Below are positions 1 through 7,652 of a stretch of DNA of 10,664 nt, one piece after another (the stretch's first letter is position 1; the number at the start of each line of letters is the position of its first letter). The DNA comes from an uncultured Bacilli bacterium (lineage in GTDB: Bacteria > Bacillota_I > Bacilli_A > RFN20 > CAG-826), in NCBI GenBank assembly GCA_934133115.1, contig CAKPAV010000036.1, positions 1 to 10,664 of the forward strand, in the 5' to 3' direction. The notes under the pieces were generated by a model. It was not told where the DNA came from. It saw only the letters and a program-made list of their open reading frames with translations, and did not search any database. A program made the position numbers and the translations under genes.

Positions 1-32
1 AAATCCTCCTATTAATTAATAAAGAAGGATTT
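1..32 (-). promoter_or_regulatory. Shine-Dalgarno site for a gene beyond the left edge, inside a hairpin
   Basis: On the minus strand, bases 10-5 read AGGAGG, a perfect anti-16S match, about 35 bases after the DUF951 stop codon. Only four bases remain before the window ends, so a start codon is expected just outside. Bases 1-10 can also pair with bases 23-32 (ten pairs including one G-U, 12-base A/T loop), which would put the ribosome site in a stem. The same hairpin could instead be a terminator whose U-tract lies outside the window. In several Bacillota, DUF951 genes sit next to ychF, so ychF is a guess for the next gene. Confidence 0.5.
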
Positions 33-44
33 TTGATTTTTCGA

Positions 45-236
45 CTAAGAAATTTTTCTTTTTAGTTTTTTGTTAAAAGTTTCACGGTCAAGCATAACAA
101 CATTTCCACATCCAAGACACTTTAATTTAATATCCGCGCCCACTCTTGTTACTTCAAATAATTTAGAGCGGCTAGCACATGGATGTTCTTTTTTCATCTC
201 AACAATGTCACCGATTTTCACGCTAATGATTTCCAT
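45..236 (-). CDS. DUF951 family small protein
   Basis: Small basic protein of about 63 residues, resembling the DUF951 (YyzM-like) family of Bacillota, whose function is not established. The diagnostic pattern is visible: GDIVEMKK followed by HPC near the N-terminus, then a GADIKLKCLGCG segment and a Lys-rich end (KKLKRK). The HPC cysteine and the CLGC pair could bind a metal, which is inference. Two starts are possible: ATG at 245, overlapping the fhs end by 8 bases, or ATG at 236, one base after the fhs stop. I prefer 236 because a purine-rich GGAAGA lies about 8 bases before it, and the longer form only adds Met-Asn-Ser. Last visible gene of the mutS-mutL-miaA-fhs operon and probably translationally coupled to fhs. 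Confidence 0.85.
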   Translation of the reverse strand: MEIISVKIGDIVEMKKEHPCASRSKLFEVTRVGADIKLKCLGCGNVVMLDRETFNKKLKRKIS

Positions 237-237
237 A

Positions 238-1854
238 CTATTCATCTTCCATTTTTACTGCTGCTGGGACTTTCGGAAGTCCTGGTAAAGTTAAAATATT
301 ACCTGTTAAAGCTACTACAAATCCTGCACCACTTGATAAGGTAACATCTCTTACGGTTATAGTGAAATCTTTCGGCGCCCCGTAAATTTTAGCATCATCA
401 GTAAATGATTGAGGCGTTTTTGCAATGCAAACTGGAGTATTTTCAAAACCCATTTGTTCGAATTTTGCGATATTTTTTTCTGCTTTTTCTAAGAAAACAA
501 CATCGCTAGCGCGATATATTTCTTTAGCAATCTTTTTGATTTTATCTTTAATTGATAAATTAATATCATAGATAGGGTGATAATTAGATTTTTTAGTTTC
601 TAATGTCTCCATAACTTTATTCGCTAAGTCAATTGCACCATCTCCGCCTTTAATAAATCCATCAAGGAAAGAAACAACATAATTATGATCTTTGCACCAT
701 TTTGTTAATGCTTTTATTTCTTGTTCTTTATCACTAGCGAAGTGATTAATAGCTACTACTACTGGTAAGCCAAACTTTTTCATGTTTTCTAAATGTCTTT
801 CAAGATTTTTACATCCTTCAAGCATTGCTTCAACATTTTCTAATTCTAAATCAGTTTGCGATACTCCCCCATGCATTTTAAGCGCTCGAATAGTCGCTAC
901 CATAACAGCCATATCCGGTTTTAAATTGCCAACTCGGCATTTAATATCTAAAAATTTTTCTGCGCCTAAATCAGCACCAAATCCTGCTTCTGTTACAACA
1001 ATATCGCTTAATTTTAATCCTAATTTTGTAGCCATAATTGAATTACAACCATGCGCAATATTAGCAAAAGGGCCTCCATGAACTAAGCATGGATTATGCT
1101 CTAACGTTTGAACTAAATTAGGATTTAAAGCATTTTTCATTAGTTTGTATATGGCATTAGATATACGTAAATCTTTTATTGTAACTGGTAAATCATCATT
1201 AGTGTAAGCCACGATTACTTTATTAACACGATTAATAAAGTCTTCCTTATTTTCCGCTAAACACATAATAGCCATCATTTCTGAAGCAACCGTAATAACA
1301 AATCCATCTTGGCGAACTACTCCATTATTACGACCTTGTGCTATAGTAATTTCTCTTAAAGCACGATCATTCATATCAATAGCTCTTTTCCAAACAATAC
1401 GATCTGGATTAATATTTAATTCATTACCTTGAAATATATGATTATCAATAATAGCAGACACTAAATTAATAGACGAAGTTAAAGCATGCATATCACCAGT
1501 AAAATGCAAATTAATATCTTCACTCGGTCCAATCGATACTTTACCTCCACCAGTCGCGCCGCCTTTAATGCCAAAAACTGGGCCTAAAGAAGGTTCTCGT
1601 AAAACAAGCATACAATTCTTTTTAATTTTCGCTAATCCATCCGCTAAAGCGATGGAAGTTGTTGTTTTACCCTCTCCGGCTTTCGTTGGTGTAATTGCGG
1701 TAACTAGAACTAATTTTCCATTAGGCTTATTTTTTAATTCTTCCATAATTTCCATATTAATTTTAGCTTTATAATGGCCATATGGTTCTAAATACTTGTC
1801 TTTAATGCCTACTTTTTTAGCGATATCACTAATTTTTAATAATTTTTCTTCCAT
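238..1854 (-). CDS. fhs: Formate--tetrahydrofolate ligase
   Basis: Cytoplasmic enzyme joining formate to tetrahydrofolate with ATP hydrolysis, giving 10-formyl-THF for purine synthesis and for formylation of initiator tRNA. At 538 residues it is slightly shorter than the usual 555-560. It matches the family along its full length: N-terminal EPYGHYKAKI, P-loop PTKAGEGKTTT (residues 56-66), the REPSLGPVFGIKGGA substrate region (86-100), EDINLHFTGD (112-121), then the NLVQTLE, HGGPFANIAHGCNS, TEAGFGADLGAEKF and ALKMHGGV blocks and a C-terminal GAGFVVALTG..TLPGLPKVPAA. AAAGGGGA lies 5 bases before ATG, inside the end of miaA, and the gap to miaA is 2 bases. Fhs is not a usual partner of mismatch repair genes; co-transcription is inferred from spacing. 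Confidence 0.97.
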   Translation of the reverse strand: MEEKLLKISDIAKKVGIKDKYLEPYGHYKAKINMEIMEELKNKPNGKLVLVTAITPTKAGEGKTTTSIALADGLAKIKKNCMLVLREPSLGPVFGIKGGATGGGKVSIGPSEDINLHFTGDMHALTSSINLVSAIIDNHIFQGNELNINPDRIVWKRAIDMNDRALREITIAQGRNNGVVRQDGFVITVASEMMAIMCLAENKEDFINRVNKVIVAYTNDDLPVTIKDLRISNAIYKLMKNALNPNLVQTLEHNPCLVHGGPFANIAHGCNSIMATKLGLKLSDIVVTEAGFGADLGAEKFLDIKCRVGNLKPDMAVMVATIRALKMHGGVSQTDLELENVEAMLEGCKNLERHLENMKKFGLPVVVAINHFASDKEQEIKALTKWCKDHNYVVSFLDGFIKGGDGAIDLANKVMETLETKKSNYHPIYDINLSIKDKIKKIAKEIYRASDVVFLEKAEKNIAKFEQMGFENTPVCIAKTPQSFTDDAKIYGAPKDFTITVRDVTLSSGAGFVVALTGNILTLPGLPKVPAAVKMEDE

Positions 1855-1856
1855 AT

Positions 1857-2744
1857 TTAGTCCCCTTTCATATTTTCAATCACATAATTATATGCTTTAT
1901 CAGCATTATCAAACCATTTCATTGGTAATTGATTCTTAAAATAAGTCATTTGTCTTTTAGCATAATTACGTGAATTTTTCTTAATTAATTCTATTGCTTC
2001 ATTTAAAGTTAATTTATGATCTAAATAAGCTAATAATTCTTTATATCCAATAGCCTGAAAAGCATGAATTGATGCTGGATACTTGCTTTTTAAATTTGTA
2101 ACTTCCTCAACTAGACCATCTTTAATCATTTCATCTACTCTATTATTAATATCATTATATAATTTTTCACGTTCTACGTTAAGACCTATAAACATAACAT
2201 CATATAACAATTTATGTTCTTGTGAATCAATAATACTAGTCTTAGTTTTACCATGCAAACGATATATTTCAATTGCTCTTAGTACTCTTTTACGATTATT
2301 AACGTGAATAGTTTTTGTTGATTCTTCATCGATTTTTTTTAATTCTTCGTATAATTCTTCATTAGTTAATGAAACTAAATCAGACATATCTGCATGATTA
2401 TCCTCATCATCAAAAGAAAAATCATATAATGTTGCTTTTTGATATAAACCAGTTCCTCCAACAATAATAATATTTTTCTTTTTATTTTCTAAATCAGCAA
2501 TAGTCTTTCTTGCTAACTCCTGATAATCTTTAACATTAAAATTAGTATTAGGATCAACAAAATCAAACAAATGATGCGGAACTAGAGCGCGTTCTTTTAA
2601 TGTTGGTTTTGCTGTACCAATATCAAAGTATTTATATACTTGAAAAGCATCACCATTTATAATTTCTGCATTTAGTACTTGTGCTAATTTTATGGCTAAA
2701 CTAGATTTCCCTGAGCATGTTGGACCTGCAATCACGATAATCAT
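1857..2744 (-). CDS. miaA: tRNA dimethylallyltransferase MiaA
   Basis: Transfers a dimethylallyl group from DMAPP to N6 of adenosine 37 in tRNAs that read codons starting with U, stabilising codon-anticodon pairing. The 295 residues are near family length (300-315). Visible motifs: P-loop GPTCSGKSS (7-15), GDAFQVYKYFDIGTAKP (31-47, the family's DSxQVY block with Ala replacing Ser), HHLFD (57-61), GGTGLY (96-101), the VEREKLYNDINNRVD insertion-domain segment, FQAIGYKEL and RNYAKRQMTYFKNQ near the end. The ATG overlaps the mutL stop in an ATGA tetranucleotide, and AGAGG lies about 8 bases upstream. In Bacillus subtilis miaA also lies not far downstream of mutSL, so its presence here is conserved context. 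Neither Walker motif nor catalytic blocks look damaged. Confidence 0.97.
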   Translation of the reverse strand: MIIVIAGPTCSGKSSLAIKLAQVLNAEIINGDAFQVYKYFDIGTAKPTLKERALVPHHLFDFVDPNTNFNVKDYQELARKTIADLENKKKNIIIVGGTGLYQKATLYDFSFDDEDNHADMSDLVSLTNEELYEELKKIDEESTKTIHVNNRKRVLRAIEIYRLHGKTKTSIIDSQEHKLLYDVMFIGLNVEREKLYNDINNRVDEMIKDGLVEEVTNLKSKYPASIHAFQAIGYKELLAYLDHKLTLNEAIELIKKNSRNYAKRQMTYFKNQLPMKWFDNADKAYNYVIENMKGD

Positions 2745-4633
2745 ACGCCTGTCCTCTTAAATAGTTTTTCTAATTCATATTTTGTGAATTTAACAATAAT
2801 TGGTCTTCCGTGTGGACAATTATGTGGGTTTTCGCAGTTAAATAATCTTTCTAGCATTACACCAGCTTCTTGCATTGTGCAATTCATATTTGCCTTTAAA
2901 GAAGCCTTACAAGCCATTGTGGCAATTGCGTGTTTTCTTAATTTAAATTCATCAACTTTATCATCATGAAGAGCCATATCCACTAAATCATCAACATATT
3001 CTTTTTCGTCTTCGCGATGAATCCAAGTAGGAATTGTCACTACTTTAAAAGCATTATAACCAAATGGTTCAAATTCTAAACCAATTGATTTTAAAATTTC
3101 TCTTTTTTGATTTGTAAATAGTGTAACATCACTTGGTTTTAAATTAATAACAATTGGTACAAGTGGATTCATCGTAATTATCTTTTTAGCATAAAGATGA
3201 GTAAAATATTCAAAGTTAATTCTTTCCATCGCAGCGTGCTGATCAATAAGATAAAATCCTCCATCACCATTAATATCTTCACCAATGATGTATGTTTTAT
3301 TAAGCTGGGCTAAAGGGCGAATTGGGCAAACTCTTTTTGGTTGTTCTGGTTCTTTAGTTATTGGTGTAACATATTCTTCATCTTGACTTTTAAAAGTATC
3401 TACATAAGGTTCTTCTTTTATCTCTTCATGAGATTCTTTTATAGTATTATTAATATTATTATCTTTTACAAAATCTTTAACAACTTCATTATATTTTGGT
3501 GTTTCTTTTACATATTCATACTTAGTTTCTTCTACTTTTGGGATATTTGGATTATTCTCCTCTACTTCCATAGTATCAAATAAATCCACATGTTCAATAA
3601 CTGGTTTTTCAACTTTTTTAACTTCACTAACTGGTATTTCATCATAAATAGTTTTCGGTCTAAGTGCTTCTGGTATTTTTTCTAAAAGAGCAAGACGTAA
3701 TTCTTCTTCTTTAGAAAAACGTACTTCTCTTTTTGATGGATGAACATTAACATCCACTAAAGCATAATCAACATAAAAATCTAACACTACAAATGGATAT
3801 TTGCTAGGTGGGATAAAATCATTATATGCATCTTTTATAGCACCTTGTACTTTAGGCATATATACATTTCTTCCATTAAGTAAAGTAATCATATAATATC
3901 TTGATGCTTTAGCAATATCGGGTTTTCCTAAGTATCCTTTTACTTGATAATCAACAGCTTCAAATTCAAATGGAATCATCGATTTAGCGACACCAAAGCC
4001 AAAAATACTCGCAATAACTTCAAGTAAATCATTACGACCATTTGTTTGAAATTGACATTTACCATCAATATAAAATTTAATTGCTACTTCTGGGTGTGCT
4101 AAAGCAAGACGAGACATTATCTCAATGCTATTAGCGTTTTCGGTATAATCAGTCTTTAAATACTTTAAACGTGCTGGAGTATTATAAAATAATTCTTCTA
4201 CTTCAATAATAGTGCCTTTTCTTAACGGGGCATCTTTGGCTTCTATTTCTTCGTTAATGATATTTAATTCTGTTCCCACGCCTGAACCTGTTGAAGTTGT
4301 TACTTTCATTTTAGATACAGAGGCAATAGAAGGCAAAGCTTCTCCTCTAAAACCTAAAGTCTTAATTCTAAATAAGTCAAAAGAAGAAGAAATTTTACTA
4401 GTTGCGTGGCGTTTAAACGCTAATAAAGCGTCATCATGATCCATTCCACATCCATCATCTTCGACTGTAATCTTTTTTCTTCCGGCCTCAATAATTGAAA
4501 CACTAATATGTTTTGCACCCGCATCAATTGAGTTTTCGACAAGTTCTTTTAAAACACTACTTGGTCTTTCTACAACTTCTCCCGCCGCGATCATATTAGC
4601 AAGTTTAGTATCTAATACTTGAATACGCCCCAT
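2741..4633 (-). CDS. mutL: DNA mismatch repair protein MutL with endonuclease domain
   Basis: MutS partner that nicks the new strand during mismatch repair. The N-terminal GHKL ATPase shows MIAAGEVVERP, LVENSIDAGA, EDDGCGM, FKRHATSKI, LGFRGEALPSIASVS and FYNTPARLKYLK. A variable Glu/Lys/Pro/Val-rich linker of roughly 110 residues follows, then the C-terminal endonuclease domain: D464-Q-H-A-x2-E470-x4-E475, the ACKASLKAN block around C575, and C606-PHGRP. These metal-site motifs mark the self-nicking MutL type of organisms lacking MutH. At the place where Bacillus MutL carries a Gln-led beta-clamp motif (QEMIVP), this protein has MNPLVP. Length 630 residues is normal. It starts 7 bases after mutS with AAAGGA about 10 bases upstream. 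It ends in TGA, which shows UGA is a stop codon here. Confidence 0.98.
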   Translation of the reverse strand: MGRIQVLDTKLANMIAAGEVVERPSSVLKELVENSIDAGAKHISVSIIEAGRKKITVEDDGCGMDHDDALLAFKRHATSKISSSFDLFRIKTLGFRGEALPSIASVSKMKVTTSTGSGVGTELNIINEEIEAKDAPLRKGTIIEVEELFYNTPARLKYLKTDYTENANSIEIMSRLALAHPEVAIKFYIDGKCQFQTNGRNDLLEVIASIFGFGVAKSMIPFEFEAVDYQVKGYLGKPDIAKASRYYMITLLNGRNVYMPKVQGAIKDAYNDFIPPSKYPFVVLDFYVDYALVDVNVHPSKREVRFSKEEELRLALLEKIPEALRPKTIYDEIPVSEVKKVEKPVIEHVDLFDTMEVEENNPNIPKVEETKYEYVKETPKYNEVVKDFVKDNNINNTIKESHEEIKEEPYVDTFKSQDEEYVTPITKEPEQPKRVCPIRPLAQLNKTYIIGEDINGDGGFYLIDQHAAMERINFEYFTHLYAKKIITMNPLVPIVINLKPSDVTLFTNQKREILKSIGLEFEPFGYNAFKVVTIPTWIHREDEKEYVDDLVDMALHDDKVDEFKLRKHAIATMACKASLKANMNCTMQEAGVMLERLFNCENPHNCPHGRPIIVKFTKYELEKLFKRTGV

Positions 4634-4640
4634 AATATCA

Positions 4641-7160
4641 CTATCCTTTTATTTTCTTTTTAAGTTCATATAAATAATTTAAAGCTTCTAATGGTGACAT
4701 ACTAAGTGGATCAAGATTCTTAACTTCTTTAATCCATTCTTCTTCTACTGGATCATTTTGAATTAAAACATTACCCACAGAAGGAACACCTTTAGATTCT
4801 AATTCGTGCAATATTTCTTTTGCTCTACTTAATAATTCATTTGGTAATTTAGCAAGACGAGCGACATTAATACCATAAGATTTGTTCATTGTACCTTCTT
4901 TAATTTTATATAGGAAGGTAATTTCATCATCATTTTCTTTAACGCAAACATGAACATTTTTTAATGAAGGGATTTCTTTATCTAGTTCAGTTAATTCGTG
5001 GTAGTGCGTAGAGAACATTGTTTTAGCATGGATTCTTGCCGTAATATATTCAATAATTGCTTGGGCTAAAGCCATACCATCAAACGTTGCGGTTCCTCGA
5101 CCAATTTCATCAAAAATAAGTAAAGAATTTTCCGTTGCGTGACGCAAAGCATGATTTGTTTCATTCATTTCAACCATGAAAGTAGATTGGCCAGAAACTA
5201 AATCGTCACTTGCTCCAATTCGAGTAAATATTTGGTCGAATATCATTAAATCTGCTTCTTTTGCTGGAACAAAACATCCCATTTGAGCCATAACCACAAT
5301 AATTGCTAATTCACGCATATAAGTTGATTTACCACCCATATTAGGTCCAGTAATAAGCAAAACATCCGTATTGCTATCTAAATTCACATCATTAGCCACA
5401 TAGAATTTTTCTTTCAATACTTTTTCAATAACTGGGTGACGTCCTTCAATAATATTAATTCTTCTTTCAAAGTTGAATTTTGGACGAATGAAATTATTGC
5501 TTGAAGATACTTCAGCTAAAGAGACAATAACATCAATAACTGCTAAATTATTAGCAAGTCTTTGAATCAATTGCGTCTTATCTTGTACTTTTTTACGAAT
5601 ATCTACAAACAAATCATATTCTAAACGCATTCTACGTTCATCAGCATTTAAAATAAGTGCTTCTTTTTCTTTTAATTCTTCGGTAATATAACGTTCGCCA
5701 TTAACAGTTGTTTGTTTACGTTGATATCCCCATTCCTCTTTGATTTGATCTATTTGACCTTTAGATACTTCAATGTAATAACCAAATACACGATTATAAC
5801 CAATACGTAAAGTTTTAATACCTGTACGTTCTCTTTCTTTTTCTTCTAGTTCCGCAACCCATTTTTTGCCACCATGAGATAAGGCAATTATTTCATCAAG
5901 TTCCGGAGAATATCCCGGTTTAAATATTCCGCCTTCTTTAATTGTAATTGGTGCATCTTCAGATATTGCTTTTTCAATTAAATCTACTAAATCATCAAAA
6001 TTTGAAAATTTATTAGCAATATCATCGATATGAGCATTATTAAGTTTACTTAAAGCGACTTTTAAAGCTGGTAAAGGTTTTAAAGAAGTTTTTAATTGTA
6101 ATAAATCTCTTCCATTTGCGTTACCAAAAGAAATACGAGCAATTAATCTTTCTAAGTCGTATACTTCATCTAACATTACACGTACATCATTACGAATCAT
6201 AAAGTTATCAATAAAACTTTGAATCATATCTTGACGAGCAATTATTTCATTGATATCCGATGATGGTTTAGAAATCCATTGTTTTAATAATCTTCCGCCC
6301 ATCGCAGTTTTAGTATTATCCAGCAACCAATAAAGTGACCCGTATTTTTCATCACTTCTAATTGTTCTTGTTAATTCAAGATTCAGTCTTGAATAAGCAT
6401 CAATTTGTAAGGCTTTATTTGTTTTAATTACATGAGCAACTTGTAAATAATCTAAAGATCTTTTTTGTGTTTTTCTAAAATAATTAATCAAACGCATAAT
6501 AGCGCGCATTTGATATAAATCTTTAACTTCTTGTAAGACACCTTCAAATTCTAATGTAATTTCATCATTATCTTCATAAGAAATTAATATTTTCCTTTTT
6601 GCTGTAATTGTTGTAATTGCTTCTTTATTAAAAGTTGATTTAACAACAATTTCATGAGTTAAAATATTATCAAGTTCAGATATTAAACTACTAATATCTT
6701 TTTCAACATTCATAACATTAATTTCGCCAGTTGATAAGTCCGCATAAGCTAAAATATAGCAATAATCCGTTTCATCAACTGCGACTGTATAGTTATTATC
6801 ATCATTACTAACATCCATGAAAGCACCTGGAGTAATAATTTGAACGACATCTCGTTCTACAAGACCTTTTGCAGTTGCAGGATCTTCCATTTGTTCTACA
6901 ATACCAACACGATATCCGCGGTTGATAAGCTTAGCAATATAACTTTTAATAGCGTGATGTGGAACACCACACATTGGAACACGTTCTTCTACACCAGCAT
7001 TTTTACCTGTTAATGCTAGTTGTAATTCCTTTGATGCAATTTTGGCGTCATCAAAAAATAGTTCATAGAAATCGCCTAAACGAAATAAAATAAGGACATC
7101 CGGGTTTGATTCCTTAATTTTTAAATACTGCATCATCATTGGAGAATATTTTTCTTTCAT
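4641..7160 (-). CDS. mutS: DNA mismatch recognition protein MutS
   Basis: Homodimeric ATPase that finds mismatches and small loops and recruits MutL. The 839 residues are typical. N-terminal domain I has SPMMMQYLKIK and the mismatch-wedging F31-Y-E33. Connector, lever and clamp domains follow, including GYNRVFGYYIEVSK. The C-terminal ATPase has Walker A GPNMGGKS (605-612, Lys611), the ABC-type DLVSGQSTFMVEM segment, Walker B LLIFDEIGRGTATFDG (Asp684-Glu685) and STHYHEL. The tail ends in the conserved dimer helix (MSPLEALNYLYELKKKI). I do not see the QLSFF-like beta-clamp motif that Bacillus MutS has just before that helix. GAGGTGA lies 4 bases before ATG. First gene of the operon, with a probable promoter and a palindrome directly upstream. 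Confidence 0.98.
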   Translation of the reverse strand: MKEKYSPMMMQYLKIKESNPDVLILFRLGDFYELFFDDAKIASKELQLALTGKNAGVEERVPMCGVPHHAIKSYIAKLINRGYRVGIVEQMEDPATAKGLVERDVVQIITPGAFMDVSNDDNNYTVAVDETDYCYILAYADLSTGEINVMNVEKDISSLISELDNILTHEIVVKSTFNKEAITTITAKRKILISYEDNDEITLEFEGVLQEVKDLYQMRAIMRLINYFRKTQKRSLDYLQVAHVIKTNKALQIDAYSRLNLELTRTIRSDEKYGSLYWLLDNTKTAMGGRLLKQWISKPSSDINEIIARQDMIQSFIDNFMIRNDVRVMLDEVYDLERLIARISFGNANGRDLLQLKTSLKPLPALKVALSKLNNAHIDDIANKFSNFDDLVDLIEKAISEDAPITIKEGGIFKPGYSPELDEIIALSHGGKKWVAELEEKERERTGIKTLRIGYNRVFGYYIEVSKGQIDQIKEEWGYQRKQTTVNGERYITEELKEKEALILNADERRMRLEYDLFVDIRKKVQDKTQLIQRLANNLAVIDVIVSLAEVSSSNNFIRPKFNFERRINIIEGRHPVIEKVLKEKFYVANDVNLDSNTDVLLITGPNMGGKSTYMRELAIIVVMAQMGCFVPAKEADLMIFDQIFTRIGASDDLVSGQSTFMVEMNETNHALRHATENSLLIFDEIGRGTATFDGMALAQAIIEYITARIHAKTMFSTHYHELTELDKEIPSLKNVHVCVKENDDEITFLYKIKEGTMNKSYGINVARLAKLPNELLSRAKEILHELESKGVPSVGNVLIQNDPVEEEWIKEVKNLDPLSMSPLEALNYLYELKKKIKG

Positions 7161-7173
7161 AACTTCACCTCAA

Positions 7174-7195
7174 AGAAAAATAATATTATTTTTCT
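7174..7195. repeat. Perfect 22-bp palindrome upstream of mutS
   Basis: The sequence equals its own reverse complement over 22 bases: an AGAAAAA arm, a TAATATTA centre and a TTTTTCT arm. It ends 2 bases before the mutS Shine-Dalgarno sequence and begins just after the expected transcription start. It could be a dimeric regulator's operator or a 5'-end hairpin in the mutS mRNA. It does not resemble the Bacillus LexA box (CGAAC...GTTCG). The role is unknown and an A/T-rich coincidence is possible. Confidence 0.6.
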
Positions 7196-7204
7196 ATTAG
7201 TTTA

Positions 7205-7233
7205 ATCATATCACAATTTTTATTTGATTTTAA
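7205..7233 (-). promoter_or_regulatory. Probable housekeeping promoter of the mutS operon
   Basis: On the minus strand a TGATATGAT extended -10 (bases 7213-7205; hexamer TATGAT, 5 of 6 to consensus, with the TGn extension) follows a weak -35 TTAAAA (7233-7228) with a 17-base spacer. Transcription would start near 7198, giving a leader of about 38 bases that contains the palindrome and the ribosome site. No better SigA-like match was seen in the 189-base intergenic region on this strand. Confidence 0.5.
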
Positions 7234-7349
7234 AGTTTTTTAATTGTAATAAATCAACATTATGAACATTAAGAAAAAATTTGCAAATTAATTTATATTT
7301 ATTGTGTATTTACTAAAAATGTTTATACTTATTTGTAAGGAGATTTTTT

Positions 7350-7604
7350 ATGGAATATTACATTATCTGTCGCACTGGTGAAGAAAGTATAAGATTTGTT
7401 GATGAATATTGGCCTGATGAAGATGGCAATATGATGTTTACAACATCTGGTAGTTTTAATTGGGCTCGTAGTTTTGAAGATTACGATTATGCTTGTGAAA
7501 TTGCCAATCAAATATATCATAAGAGTGATGAAGATGGTTACTATGTTTACGATGTAACTGTTAGATCACATGATTTTATAATTGAAAATCATTTGCATTA
7601 TTAA
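7350..7604 (+). CDS. Hypothetical protein, 84 residues, acidic and Tyr-rich
   Basis: I do not recognise the family. The gene looks real: a strong AAGGAGA (7337-7343) lies 6 bases before the ATG, a perfect 12-bp hairpin terminator follows the stop, and the codons are coding-like. The product is soluble, with no signal peptide or membrane segment. It is acidic, with stretches such as DEYWPDEDGN and KSDEDGYY, and has about ten tyrosines and two tryptophans. The layout suggests a small alpha/beta domain: a starting beta strand (MEYYIICR), a central helix with SFEDYDYACEIANQIY, and a closing strand (YYVYDVTVRS). It is the only plus-strand gene here, sitting between cotE and mutS, which are adjacent in Bacillus. 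A possible -10 TATACT at 7324-7329 is poorly supported because it leaves a very short leader. Function unknown. Confidence 0.75.
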   Translation: MEYYIICRTGEESIRFVDEYWPDEDGNMMFTTSGSFNWARSFEDYDYACEIANQIYHKSDEDGYYVYDVTVRSHDFIIENHLHY

Positions 7605-7619
7605 TTATTGTAAGTGCCA

Positions 7620-7652
7620 AAAAAGGAATAGGTTTTGCGTCTATTCCTTTTT
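7620..7652. terminator. Bidirectional intrinsic terminator between two convergent genes
   Basis: Bases 7620-7631 and 7641-7652 form a perfect 12-bp stem with a 9-base loop. Reading rightward it ends in CCTTTTTAT, serving the 84-residue gene. Reading leftward it ends in CCTTTTTTGG, serving cotE. The right arm lies inside the cotE coding region and contains its TAG stop and last three codons, so cotE termination is fused to its own 3' end. Confidence 0.88.

Noticed and set aside
2741..2744. Possible mycoplasma genetic code (UGA = Trp), suggested by strong A+T bias
   Set aside because: mutL ends with TGA where the family ends (after the LEKLFKR-type tail), in a classical ATGA overlap with miaA, and tryptophans seen in the genes use TGG.
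3341..3583. Plus-strand aromatic-rich open frame opposite the mutL linker
   Set aside because: It is the antisense shadow of the Glu/Lys/Thr-rich linker of mutL, with no ribosome site and low-complexity Phe/Ile/Tyr content.
7281..7329. Plus-strand promoter for the 84-residue gene (TTGTGT, 16 bases, TATACT)
   Set aside because: The -35 matches in only three positions and the leader would be about 14 bases, with the ribosome site at the very 5' end; too weak to list as a feature.
7329..7520. Minus-strand open frame opposite the 84-residue gene
   Set aside because: The plus-strand frame has the strong ribosome site and the terminator; the minus frame has neither and overlaps it almost fully.
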